64,000 nucleotides of DNA from Flexivirga caeni (lineage in GTDB: Bacteria > Actinomycetota > Actinomycetes > Actinomycetales > Dermatophilaceae). The number at the start of each line of letters is the position of its first letter. The stretch's first letter is position 1. The notes under the pieces were generated by a model. The model was not told the origin of the DNA and searched no databases. It worked only from the letters and a program-made list of their open reading frames with translations. Both the position numbers and the translations under genes were made by a program. Positions 17,159 through 25,184 of the stretch are shown here, piece by piece. The stretch lies in the NCBI RefSeq assembly GCF_003724155.1, contig NZ_RJJQ01000019.1:1-64000 (forward strand). Reading direction: 5' to 3'.

Positions 17159-17905
17159 TCAGATGGTGAGCTCCGAATCCCCGCGACCGAACTTCTCGGT
17201 CAGGAAGCGGTGGTTGGCCAGCAACTCGTCGCTGCCGAGCCGCGAGGCGCGGTGCAACTGCGCATCGACCTGCGCGAGCAGCAGATCCAGCTGCTCGACG
17301 ACGAGCTGGTGACCGGTCTTGCCGTCGAGGACCTCGGTGGTGTCCTCGGTGCCGGGCGCGAGGGCCAGGTAGGAGCGCAGCGCCTGCGGGCCGAAGTCGC
17401 TCTGGATTTGCTCGACCTCGAAGACCTGATCGGCCGGTGCGCCGTGCTCACGCAGGTAGATCAGCGTGCTGGTGCACTCGCGATCGAGCCGTTGCGCGCG
17501 TTCACGGATGTCGGCCGGGATGCGGGCAGTTGCGGCGAGCCCGGCCAACGTGGGTGCCGCATCGTGCTTGGCCAGGTCGACCCCGTCAGCGTGCTGCGAA
17601 CGTGAGCCGTGCGACTGCTCCCAGCGGGCACGATGCCGCTCGAAGTGTTCCTGGTGACGTTCCCAGTGTTCCTGATGACGCCGAGCATGCTCTTGGCGAC
17701 GCTCCCACTGCTCCTGCCGGCGCTGCGCAAGCTGCTCGCGCCGGTCGCTCTTGCTGCGGCACCCACCGAATCCGAGGCCGCCGCCGATGAAGATCGTCAC
17801 CAGCACCATCGGTATGACGAGCCAGTGTCCGACGACGCCGACCATGACCCAGCCCAGCGGGATGAGCAGCCACAGCTGCGGGCGATGCATCCGTACCGGT
17901 GCCAT
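17159..17905 (-). CDS. Membrane protein with five tandem RHQEHWE-type heptads
   Basis: 248 residues, not assigned to a known family with confidence. Two hydrophobic segments (about 11-29 and 30-46) precede a cytosolic charged region. Residues 62-96 are five exact heptads, RRQEQWE, RRQEHAR, RHQEHWE, RHQEHFE and RHRARWE, rich in His, Arg and Glu and likely helical. The C-terminal half (about 125-248) is helical with QIQSDFGPQALRSYLAL, which resembles the XpaC/DUF (5-bromo-4-chloroindolyl phosphate hydrolysis) group, a weak resemblance only. Start at 17905 follows AAGGAG; the upstream in-frame extension is unlikely. It is convergent with the NYN gene. Confidence 0.65.
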   Translation of the reverse strand: MAPVRMHRPQLWLLIPLGWVMVGVVGHWLVIPMVLVTIFIGGGLGFGGCRSKSDRREQLAQRRQEQWERRQEHARRHQEHWERHQEHFERHRARWEQSHGSRSQHADGVDLAKHDAAPTLAGLAATARIPADIRERAQRLDRECTSTLIYLREHGAPADQVFEVEQIQSDFGPQALRSYLALAPGTEDTTEVLDGKTGHQLVVEQLDLLLAQVDAQLHRASRLGSDELLANHRFLTEKFGRGDSELTI

Positions 17906-18006
17906 TGCGAGCGCTCCTTCTCGACAGTTCGCGTGATTACTCCCACCGTAAGGAGACCAACGCGCTCGCACCTGTGCCGAATGTCATGACTGACCCCCGC
18001 GCCGGC

Positions 18007-18672
18007 TCACGGGTGCCCGGGGGCGCCGAAGCGCAGGCCGTCGTAGATGAGGTCGACCACGGCCAGGGAGGTCTCCTGCCCTTCGGGGGTGCCCGAGGCC
18101 AGGCACACCCCGCCGAGGCCGCGCACCAGCTCGGCCGGATTGGCGTCGGCGCGGACAACTCCGGCATCGATGGCGGGCTGCAACACTCGGGCCGCAGATT
18201 CGCGCATGACGCGTCGCGCGGATTCGAAGGTCTCCGGGTCGCCCTGGGTCATCGACCGCAGCAAGTTGATCAATCCCATCTTGACGGCGTAGTACTCGAC
18301 GAACCCGCGCATCCACTCGTGCAGCGCCTCGCCGGGCTCCAGCTCCTGGGGCAGGTCGTAGGAGCGTTGCTCCAGGCCCGCGACCTGGTCGCCATACACG
18401 GCGAGCACCAGGTCGCAGCGGGTCGGGAAGTGCCGGTAGAGCGTGCCAATGCCGACACCTGCTCGTTTGGCGATTTCGTCCAGCGGGGTGTCGACGTCAT
18501 CCGTGAACGCGGTGGTGGCGACGTCGATCAGCTTCTGGCGATTCCGTGCGGCATCGGCCCGCAGCGGCTTGCCGCACACAGCCGAATCCGCATCATTCGC
18601 AGCGGTTTTCGTCTTGGCGACAGCAGTCTCCGCAGACACCTCCGGCTTCGTCGCCGCGCTGCTCCGGGCCAT
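18007..18672 (-). CDS. TetR-family repressor, divergent from an MFS exporter
   Basis: 221 residues. After an unusual N-terminal extension of about 40 polar residues, the HTH is RNRQKLIDVATTAF...LDEIAKRAGVGIGTLYRHFPTRCDLVLAVY, a textbook TetR DNA-binding domain. The C-terminal domain (EWMRGFVEYYAVKMGLINLLRSM) fits the SBP/AcrR-like ligand-binding fold. ATG at 18672 has GAGGTG upstream; GTG at 18681 is an alternative. Its gene and the MFS gene diverge across 123 bases containing a 9-bp-arm palindrome, so it very probably represses the exporter and itself until a drug or metabolite binds. Confidence 0.9.
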   Translation of the reverse strand: MARSSAATKPEVSAETAVAKTKTAANDADSAVCGKPLRADAARNRQKLIDVATTAFTDDVDTPLDEIAKRAGVGIGTLYRHFPTRCDLVLAVYGDQVAGLEQRSYDLPQELEPGEALHEWMRGFVEYYAVKMGLINLLRSMTQGDPETFESARRVMRESAARVLQPAIDAGVVRADANPAELVRGLGGVCLASGTPEGQETSLAVVDLIYDGLRFGAPGHP

Positions 18673-18708
18673 CGTCCACACACCTCACGGCATCACCGGT
18701 TGCAAAAC

Positions 18709-18723
18709 CGGAGGATGCCTCCG
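18709..18723. promoter_or_regulatory. Second short dyad in the tetR-MFS intergenic region
   Basis: CGGAGG and CCTCCG flank ATG in a 15-bp dyad, 9 bases from the main palindrome. It may be a second operator half or a hairpin. Confidence 0.3.
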
Positions 18724-18731
18724 TATAGTTC

Positions 18732-18754
18732 TAAGCGGAGTTACGCTCCGCTTA
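18732..18754. promoter_or_regulatory. TetR-type operator palindrome
   Basis: TAAGCGGAG (18732-18740) and CTCCGCTTA (18746-18754) are perfect 9-bp arms around TTACG. The length and position between the divergent tetR and MFS genes fit a TetR-family operator. Confidence 0.75.
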
Positions 18755-18795
18755 CCTGTCCATGGTACGCCTCGCTCTCGCGAAGGACCTATCTC

Positions 18796-20331
18796 GTGAC
18801 CATTCCTACCAAGCTTCGCCTCACCGCGTCCGCTTCCGGCGCATCGACGTCACCAGCCCCGTCCCCCATCCGGACCAGGCTGGTCCTCCCGGCCGTGCTG
18901 GTGACGCAGCTGATGCTCGTGCTGGACGCCGCGATCGTGAACATCGCACTGCCCGACATCGGGACACAGCTGCACATGAACTCCACCTCGCTGTCCTGGG
19001 TCGTGAACGCCTACACCCTCACCTTCGGCGGCCTGCTGCTGCTCGGTGCGCGGGCCGGCGACCTGCTGGGGCGGCGCACCACGTTCCTCGCCGGTATGGC
19101 GGTCTTCGTCGCTGCTTCGATGGCCGGCGGGCTGTCGCAGGGAGAGGGACTGCTGCTCGCCTCGCGGGCCCTGCAGGGTGCTGGCGCCGCGTTCGCAGCG
19201 CCGTCCGCCCTGGCGATCCTGATGTCGCTCTACAAGCCCGGCGCCGAGCAGACCCGCGCCGTCGGCTGGTACACGGTCGTCTCCGCGTCGGGAGCTGCCA
19301 CCGGCCTGCTCGCGGGCGGCATACTCACCTCCGTCGCCTCCTGGCGGTGGGTCTTCTTCGTCAACGTCCCCATTGGACTCGCGGTGCTGGTCGCCGGCTA
19401 CCGAGCCCTGTCACGGGACAAGGGGGTACATGGCTCCGTCGACGTGGCGGGTGCACTGCTCGTGACAGTCGGAATGTCCTCTGTCGTCTACGGATTCATC
19501 CGGGCCGCCTCCGACGGATGGCTGGAGTCGGGCACGCTCGCCGCCTTCGGCGTCGGCCTCAGCCTGCTCGTCGCATTCCTCGTGGTCGAATTGCGCGCGA
19601 CCTCGCCGGTCATGCCGCTGCGCCTCTTCGCCGACCGCGACCGAGCCACGGCATACGTCGCCCGGCTGCTGCTCGTCGCCGGCTCGCTCGGCTCGTTCTT
19701 CTTCATGAGCCAGTACATGCAGATCGTGCTCGGCTGGACTCCCTGGCAGTCCGGACTCGCCTTCCTGCCGTTCCCGGTGACCATCTTCATCAGCTCGCAG
19801 GTGGTCGCACGAGTGGTCTCCCGGCATTTCTCGACCCGGACGATCGCTGTGGTCGGCACCGGCCTGTCCACGGTCGGCATGCTGCTGCTGACGACACTGA
19901 CCGCACACACGACCTACTTGCAGATCCTGCCGGCCTTCCTGGTCTTCGCACTGGGCAACGGCATCGCGTTCGTCCCGCTGACCACAGCAGGCCTCGCGCG
20001 AGTCGACAAAGCCGACACGTCGGTAGCCTCCGGCCTCGTCAATGTGACACAGCAGCTCGGCGGCGCGCTCGGTCTGGCAGTACTGGTCACCGTGTTCGCA
20101 ACCGCTGGAAAGCACCCCGCTGCCGCACACGGGGCCGGCGCCCACTCCGTGGACGTCTTCGTGACCGGAGCAGACCGCGGATTCCAGGTCGGCGCACTCC
20201 TGCTGCTCGTGGCGTTCGCCATGGTGCTGCTGGTGATGCGTCGCAGCCCGGGTGGCGCGCAGCAGAGACGAGCCGCCGATCCGGTGGAGCAACTGCGCGA
20301 CACCGAGGAGATCGCGCTCGAGGTCGGCTAA
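18796..20331 (+). CDS. MFS drug exporter, DHA2 (EmrB/QacA) type
   Basis: 511 residues with fourteen predicted membrane helices. Helix 1 contains LVTQLMLVLDAAIVNIALP, the motif D1 of the 14-helix drug-proton antiporters; the helix 2-3 loop has GARAGDLLGRR (motif A), and helix 5 holds ASGAATGLLAGG (motif C of exporters). The GTG start at 18796 has AAGGA ten bases upstream; the frame is open far upstream but that part overlaps the tetR gene and is non-coding. It likely exports toxic hydrophobic compounds and is controlled by the adjacent TetR protein. Confidence 0.92.
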   Translation: MTIPTKLRLTASASGASTSPAPSPIRTRLVLPAVLVTQLMLVLDAAIVNIALPDIGTQLHMNSTSLSWVVNAYTLTFGGLLLLGARAGDLLGRRTTFLAGMAVFVAASMAGGLSQGEGLLLASRALQGAGAAFAAPSALAILMSLYKPGAEQTRAVGWYTVVSASGAATGLLAGGILTSVASWRWVFFVNVPIGLAVLVAGYRALSRDKGVHGSVDVAGALLVTVGMSSVVYGFIRAASDGWLESGTLAAFGVGLSLLVAFLVVELRATSPVMPLRLFADRDRATAYVARLLLVAGSLGSFFFMSQYMQIVLGWTPWQSGLAFLPFPVTIFISSQVVARVVSRHFSTRTIAVVGTGLSTVGMLLLTTLTAHTTYLQILPAFLVFALGNGIAFVPLTTAGLARVDKADTSVASGLVNVTQQLGGALGLAVLVTVFATAGKHPAAAHGAGAHSVDVFVTGADRGFQVGALLLLVAFAMVLLVMRRSPGGAQQRRAADPVEQLRDTEEIALEVG

Positions 20332-20405
20332 TGGGCCGAACTAAGGGTATCCTCAGGAAGCGGATGTCAGAATGAATTCGTGCCGTTCCCGAGGAGGTTG
20401 CTGCG

Positions 20406-20654
20406 ATGGTGTCCCTGAAGGCTGCCGACGTGCGCGCCACGATCGCTGCGCTGATCGATGTCCCGATCGACCGCATCTCCGACCAGGAGAATCTCATTGA
20501 GCACGGGATCGACTCGTTCCGGGTGATCCAGCTGGCCGAGCGCTGGTCGAAGCTCACCGGCCACGTCGTGCGCTTCGCCGATCTTGCGGCCGAGCCCACC
20601 CTGGCTGCTTGGAGCCGCATCGTCGGGGTGACCGCCGACGCCTCCTCGGCGTGA
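20406..20654 (+). CDS. Free-standing acyl/peptidyl carrier protein
   Basis: 82 residues, a single phosphopantetheine-attachment domain. The modification site is Ser in HGIDSFRVIQLAERW, preceded by DQENLIEHG. The pattern ENLIEHGIDSFRVIQLAERW...PTLAAWSRIV is closer to the aryl carrier domains of isochorismatases (EntB/DhbB type) than to fatty-acid ACP. A strong GAGGAGG precedes the ATG. It heads a cassette with an SDR, two membrane proteins and a PAP2-acyltransferase, but no adenylation or condensation enzyme is nearby, so its loading partner is unknown. The usual role is to hold an acyl group as a thioester. Confidence 0.85.
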   Translation: MVSLKAADVRATIAALIDVPIDRISDQENLIEHGIDSFRVIQLAERWSKLTGHVVRFADLAAEPTLAAWSRIVGVTADASSA

Positions 20655-20672
20655 CCGGCTGACCGGCCGGCG

Positions 20673-21458
20673 GTGCGAATGAGGTTGCCCGGCACCGTAG
20701 CGCTCGTCACCGGCAGCAGTAGTGGCCTCGGCACCGCGATCGCCCGCGAACTCGCCCGGCGCGGGGCGAGTGTCGTCACACACGGCCGGGACGCGGAGCG
20801 CGCCACTGCGGTGGCCGCCGAGTTGGGCGCGTCATACGTCCTGGGCGACCTGGCCGACCCGGAACAGCCGCAGCGCATCGTCGACGAGGCGACGCAATCG
20901 CACGGCCGGCTCGACCTGGTGGTGCACAACGCCGGCCGCGGCTGGCAGGGCAGCTTCGACACGATGACACCCGAATGCATCGGCGAACTGGTCGCGACCG
21001 ACCTCACCGGGCCGATGCTGCTCTCCCGTGCCGTCCTGCCGCTCCTGCTGCGCCAGGGCCGCGGTCATCTGTGCTTCGTCACCAGCATCGCCGGACGCAC
21101 CGGAGTCGCCGGCGAGGCGGTGTATGCCGCAACGAAGGCCGGACTCGACGCGTTCGCGGATTCGCTCCGGCTGGAAGCCGAAGGCACCGGTGTCGAGGTC
21201 AGCACGTTCGTGCCGGCGGTCATCGACACGGAATTCTTCGCGCGCCGCGGGACGCCCTACGCTCGACGATCGCCGAAGCCGCGCAACCCCGATCATGTTG
21301 CCCGGCAAGTGGTTTCGCTGATCGAGTCGGGCAAGACCGAACGCTGGAGCGACCCCCTGCTGCGCATCGCACCGGCGGTGCGCGCGGTTTCGCCCGCGGC
21401 ATACCATCGAATGGCGAGACGTTGGGGGGAGAAGACACGCATGCCGGGAGGAGGCTGA
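20673..21458 (+). CDS. Short-chain dehydrogenase/reductase
   Basis: 261 residues, classical SDR. The cofactor site is TGSSSGLG (TGxxxGxG) with HGRDAER suggesting NADP(H) preference, then NAG at HNAGRG, the catalytic Ser in FVTSIAG and YAATK (YxxxK). The C-terminal extension with RNPDHVARQVV and SPAAYHRMARR is like that of SDRs in lipid metabolism. The start is GTG at 20673 or ATG at 20679, both with poor ribosome sites. It follows the carrier protein by 18 bases and precedes the DMT gene by 3, so reduction of a carrier-bound or free keto-acyl substrate is a fair inference. Confidence 0.88.
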   Translation: MRMRLPGTVALVTGSSSGLGTAIARELARRGASVVTHGRDAERATAVAAELGASYVLGDLADPEQPQRIVDEATQSHGRLDLVVHNAGRGWQGSFDTMTPECIGELVATDLTGPMLLSRAVLPLLLRQGRGHLCFVTSIAGRTGVAGEAVYAATKAGLDAFADSLRLEAEGTGVEVSTFVPAVIDTEFFARRGTPYARRSPKPRNPDHVARQVVSLIESGKTERWSDPLLRIAPAVRAVSPAAYHRMARRWGEKTRMPGGG

Positions 21459-21461
21459 CCG

Positions 21462-22367
21462 ATGCTCTGGCTGGTGCTGGCGCTCGCCTGTGCCGCGGCC
21501 TTCGCGTTCGCGCTCTCGGCGATGCTCGAGCAGCGTGCGGCGGCGCAGTCGTCCGCGGCGCATCCCCTCGGCACGGCGCACGGCTTCGCCGCGTTCATCC
21601 GCGCGCTGGTGCGCCGCAAGCTCTGGCTGACCGGCTTCGTCATCAACAACGTCGGCTTCCTACTCCAGGCGGCCGCGCTGCACTTCGGCAGCGTCGCGCT
21701 CGTCCAGCCGGTGATGGTCAGCCAGGTGCTCTTCACCCTGCTGCTCACCGGCCTCGGCGGCCGGCTGCAGCCGTCCGCCAGGGACTGGCTCTACGTGCTG
21801 TGCATCTGCGCCGGGCTGATCGTGCTGCTGTCGGTCAGTGGCGCAGCGCCCCTGCACGGTTCCGCGGACCGCGGTCAGGTGATCTGGGTGCTGCTCGCGA
21901 TGGCCGCGGCCGTGGTGCTCCTGGTGGGCAGCGCGCGGGGACAATCCGACGCACGCATCGCGAGTCTGTTGCTGGCGATCGCGGCTGGCATGTGTTTCGC
22001 GGGCAACGCGGTGCTGACCAAACTGACCACCGAGGACCTCTTCGGGCACGGCGTTCTGCACACTGCGCTCGACTGGCCGGGGTACAGCCTTGCCGTGGTC
22101 ACAGCGTCGGGCCTGCTGATCGAGCAGGCCGCCTTCGCGCACGGCTCACTGCCGTGGGCCGTCGCCGCCATGAGCATCACCAACCCGGTGATCAGCTACC
22201 TCGCCGGCATCTTCGGCTTCCACGTGACCGCACCGCACACGCCAGGTGCACTCGCGGCGGTTTCGGTGACCGCCGTGCTGGTCGGCGTCGGCATCAGCGG
22301 GCTGGCGCATTCGCCGCTGACCCGCAGCAAGACACTGGACCGTTCACAGGTGGCGGTGTCATCGTGA
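21462..22367 (+). CDS. DMT-superfamily (EamA/NIPA-like) transporter
   Basis: 301 residues with about ten hydrophobic segments arranged as two similar halves. The N-terminal helix followed by EQRAAAQ, GFVINNVGFLLQAAALHFGSVALVQPVMV and the later MSITNPVISYLAGI segment (quoted in pieces under family convention) match actinobacterial DMT proteins related to NIPA magnesium transporters. Substrate unknown; metabolite export is plausible given the neighbours. GGAGGAGG precedes the ATG, and the gene is three bases after the SDR stop. Confidence 0.8.
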   Translation: MLWLVLALACAAAFAFALSAMLEQRAAAQSSAAHPLGTAHGFAAFIRALVRRKLWLTGFVINNVGFLLQAAALHFGSVALVQPVMVSQVLFTLLLTGLGGRLQPSARDWLYVLCICAGLIVLLSVSGAAPLHGSADRGQVIWVLLAMAAAVVLLVGSARGQSDARIASLLLAIAAGMCFAGNAVLTKLTTEDLFGHGVLHTALDWPGYSLAVVTASGLLIEQAAFAHGSLPWAVAAMSITNPVISYLAGIFGFHVTAPHTPGALAAVSVTAVLVGVGISGLAHSPLTRSKTLDRSQVAVSS

Positions 22368-22370
22368 ATC

Positions 22371-23036
22371 ATGCCAATGCCACCCGCGGCGACCTCGCCG
22401 GCGTGTCGACTGATCATCGACAAGAAGTTCGTGCGCACCTGCGCGATCCGAGCGGTGCGCCTGGCACTCGAAGCCGCCGTCATACCCGCGCTGCTGCTGT
22501 ATGCCGCGCTCGCCACCGTCGGCCAGGTGTGGGGGCTCGTGTCGGTGCTCGTGTGGTCCGGCCTGATCGTCGCCGTCCGGCTGCGGTCCCAGTCGACCGT
22601 GCCGCGAACGCTGCTGCTCGCGGTGCTCATGCTGGTGGGGCGCACTTCGCTGTCGCTGGCCCTCTCCAGCATCTACGTCTACCTCCTGCAGCCGATCGCC
22701 GGTTCGCTGCTGATGGCCGTGATCTTCCTGGGCAGCGCGGCGATCGGCAAACCGATCACCAAGCACCTGTGCCGCGACTTCATCGCGCTGCCGCAGATGC
22801 TGTTTCACGACAAACGCGCACACCGGATGTTCACCCAGGTGTGCGTCCTGTGGGGCATGTCCCGGCTGCTGGATGTCGGGATGAACCTGGGTTTCCTGCA
22901 CCTGGGTGCGCGCGACGCGCTGCTGTCCCGGGGGGTGTTCAGCACCACCTTGACGGTGCTCACCGTCGCCGTCTGCATCGCCTGGGGCTGGAGCAGGTTG
23001 CGACGGATGCCGAACTTCACCATCGCCTTCGCCTGA
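22371..23036 (+). CDS. VC0807-like integral membrane protein
   Basis: 221 residues with about six hydrophobic segments. Conserved-looking features are an early ALEAAVIPALLLYA helix, SLALSSIYVYLLQPIAG, KPITKHLCRDF and a CVLWGMSRLLD helix. It resembles the VC0807/DUF3159-like group of uncharacterised membrane proteins, including a broadly conserved K-P-I-T loop; assignment is moderate. It sits three bases after the DMT gene. Alternative ATG at 22377 is possible. Confidence 0.6.
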   Translation: MPMPPAATSPACRLIIDKKFVRTCAIRAVRLALEAAVIPALLLYAALATVGQVWGLVSVLVWSGLIVAVRLRSQSTVPRTLLLAVLMLVGRTSLSLALSSIYVYLLQPIAGSLLMAVIFLGSAAIGKPITKHLCRDFIALPQMLFHDKRAHRMFTQVCVLWGMSRLLDVGMNLGFLHLGARDALLSRGVFSTTLTVLTVAVCIAWGWSRLRRMPNFTIAFA

Positions 23037-23085
23037 GCCACGGCGGCCGGGCTTCCGATCGGCCGACCTAGGGCGGTATGACGTC

Positions 23086-25164
23086 GTGACCGCGCACTCC
23101 CAGCACCACCTGCACGTGCACCTGCCGCAGGTGCGTCGACCGCAGCTGCGCTGGCCGGGCCTGCCCAGGACCCGGCGGCCCGGGTTGCTGGGCGAACTCG
23201 GCCTGGCGGCGTTGCTGCTGGCGGCATACCTAGGTGTCGACACGATCCGCGGCGCGGGGCGCGCGGCGGCCGCCAGATCGCACGGCGAGCACGTGCTCCG
23301 GCTGGAGCAGTGGCTGCACATCGACATCGAACACGGCCTGAACGCCTGGCTCGCCACGCACCCGGGCCTGATGACCGCGGCGAACTACGAATACGCGACG
23401 ACCTACGTGATCTCCGCGATCCTCCTGCTGGTCGGCACCTACCTGTGGAGTCCGCGGCTCTACCGGCAGGCGCGCAACTCGTTCATCGTGCTCAACCTGC
23501 TCGCCTTCGCGTGTTTCGCGCTGCTGCCGATGACCCCGCCGCGGATGCTGCCAGGTTTCATCGACACCGTCGCGACCGGGCGAACCGTGGGGTCGTGGGG
23601 TTCGCCGATGGTCGCGGACGCCAACCAGCTGGCCGCCATGCCGTCCCTGCACATGGCGTGGGCGCTCTGGGTCAGCGTGATGCTCGCCCGGACGTCGCGC
23701 CGGCGCTGGCTCCAGGTGCTCAGCGCGGTGCACGTACTTGTCACACTGTATGTCGTGCTCGCCACCGCCAATCACTATGTGCTGGACGTCCTGGGCGCTG
23801 CGGTCGTGGTCGCCGCGGCGGTCGTGGCGACCGAACGATGGGACGCGCATCATCCGGGAGAGCGGATGCCCACCTCCGACGCGTTCTTCCTGGACGTGGA
23901 GACCGACGACAGCACGCAGAACGTCGGCGGGCTGGCCTTGCTGGCCGGCGACGCGAGCTACGAGGAGATCCGCGCCAATCTCGACGAACAACTCGACGTG
24001 CTGCCGCATTTCACCGACCGGCTGGTTTCGGAGGAGACGCCTCGCTGGCTGCCCGCGGGCCCCATCGACTGGTCGCATCACCTCGTCGAACTCACCGTGC
24101 CGGACGGCGGTGACCTGGAGTCCGTGGTCGGTGCGCTGACCGCGCAGCGACTGCCGCGGGATCGCCCGCTCTGGCGGGTGTGGCTGATCCGCGGGCTCGG
24201 AGATCGCGTCGCGTTCTGCATCGTGATGCATCACTGCATCGCGGACGGAGTCGGGGCGGTGGCGAAACTGCTGCACCTGCTGCAGCCGTCCTACGAGCTG
24301 CCGATCCCCGACCGCGCGGGTCCTGGGCCGCTGCGGCGCGCCGGCGGCGTCATACAGGGCCTGGCGCAGCTGGCGACCGACGGCAGACCGGCGGCCCTGC
24401 TGCCTGCAGGTGGTCCGGAACGCGGGTTCGCGACCGCGCAGGTGCCACTCGCTGCGGTGCAGCAGGCGGCCCGCAGTCACCGGATGCGCGTGACCGAGCT
24501 CCTACTGGCGGCTGCGGGCACCGCGCTCGCGGAGGTCGACCCCGCGCTCGCCGATGCCTGCGGCAACCGGCTTCGCGTCTCGGTCCCCGTCATGCTTCGA
24601 TCACCCCACGAAGTTTCTCCCCCGCTTCGCTCCTCCGAATACTTCGCGGGGACCCCGATGAGGAAGCGGCGATCACCCGGAGCCGATGAGGACGGCAACC
24701 TGACGGGCGCGGTGATCGTGGACGCACCGGCACTCGATGCGCCGATCGACGAAGTGCGCGACGAGGTGCGCCGAGCCACCGCGGCGCTGCGCACGCCGAC
24801 GCGCGCTCTTGCCTCTCGCTGGGTGATGGCGACTGCGCTGCGTGCCGTGCCGCACGCCGGGCGGCGCTGGTTCGGCCGAACCGTTTACGGCCGCAAGTAT
24901 TTTCAGGCCATCCTCTCCAACATGCCGGGCCCGGACCGGCCGTTCACGATGGCGGGATATCCGCTTGACGAGGTCTACCCGATCCTGCCGCCGGCACCCG
25001 GCATACCACTGACCATCGGCGCGCTCAGCTGGAACGGCGTCCTGGGGTTCACGGTCGTCACCGACGCGAACACCCTCGACGCGCGCACGTTCCTGGACGT
25101 CCTGCAGGACAAGGTGCAGCAGCTGCGCGGCGTGCCGGACGACGCGGAGCCCGTGCTCGGGTGA
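23086..25164 (+). CDS. PAP2 phosphatase / WS-DGAT-type O-acyltransferase fusion
   Basis: 692 residues with two domains. The first (about 30-255) is a membrane PAP2 domain of the inositol-phosphotransferase (Aur1/Ipt1) type, with PSLHMAW (His189) and ANHYVLD (His230, Asp234). The second (about 265-690) is a wax ester synthase/diacylglycerol acyltransferase-like domain with HHCIADG at 382-388 (HHxxxDG) and a late NMPGPDRPF motif. Such two-domain proteins occur in other actinobacteria. Activity is likely phosphate removal or transfer plus acyl transfer on a lipid. Oddity: residues 508-531 come from a 72-bp in-frame insertion bounded by 9-bp direct repeats (24598-24678). Start GTG at 23086. It ends 20 bases from the convergent PucR-type gene. 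Confidence 0.88.
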   Translation: MTAHSQHHLHVHLPQVRRPQLRWPGLPRTRRPGLLGELGLAALLLAAYLGVDTIRGAGRAAAARSHGEHVLRLEQWLHIDIEHGLNAWLATHPGLMTAANYEYATTYVISAILLLVGTYLWSPRLYRQARNSFIVLNLLAFACFALLPMTPPRMLPGFIDTVATGRTVGSWGSPMVADANQLAAMPSLHMAWALWVSVMLARTSRRRWLQVLSAVHVLVTLYVVLATANHYVLDVLGAAVVVAAAVVATERWDAHHPGERMPTSDAFFLDVETDDSTQNVGGLALLAGDASYEEIRANLDEQLDVLPHFTDRLVSEETPRWLPAGPIDWSHHLVELTVPDGGDLESVVGALTAQRLPRDRPLWRVWLIRGLGDRVAFCIVMHHCIADGVGAVAKLLHLLQPSYELPIPDRAGPGPLRRAGGVIQGLAQLATDGRPAALLPAGGPERGFATAQVPLAAVQQAARSHRMRVTELLLAAAGTALAEVDPALADACGNRLRVSVPVMLRSPHEVSPPLRSSEYFAGTPMRKRRSPGADEDGNLTGAVIVDAPALDAPIDEVRDEVRRATAALRTPTRALASRWVMATALRAVPHAGRRWFGRTVYGRKYFQAILSNMPGPDRPFTMAGYPLDEVYPILPPAPGIPLTIGALSWNGVLGFTVVTDANTLDARTFLDVLQDKVQQLRGVPDDAEPVLG
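24598..24678 (+). repeat. 72-bp in-frame insertion inside the acyltransferase domain
   Basis: CGATCACCC occurs at 24598-24606 and 24670-24678, exactly 72 bases apart. Deleting one repeat and the segment between restores LRSPGADEDGNLTG, as expected for the family. The segment has inverted arms CCCCACGAAGT / ACTTCGCGGGG (10 of 11 paired) and CGCTTCGCTCC, similar to non-coding repeats at 1.09 kb and 48.3 kb. It looks like a small mobile repeat that landed in frame. Confidence 0.6.
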
Positions 25165-25184
25165 AGCGCCGTCGCGGGCCCGGA

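Noticed and set aside
20332-20405. Short gene between the MFS and carrier-protein genes
   Set aside because: Too short and no ribosome site; the bases hold only the carrier-protein ribosome site and spacer.
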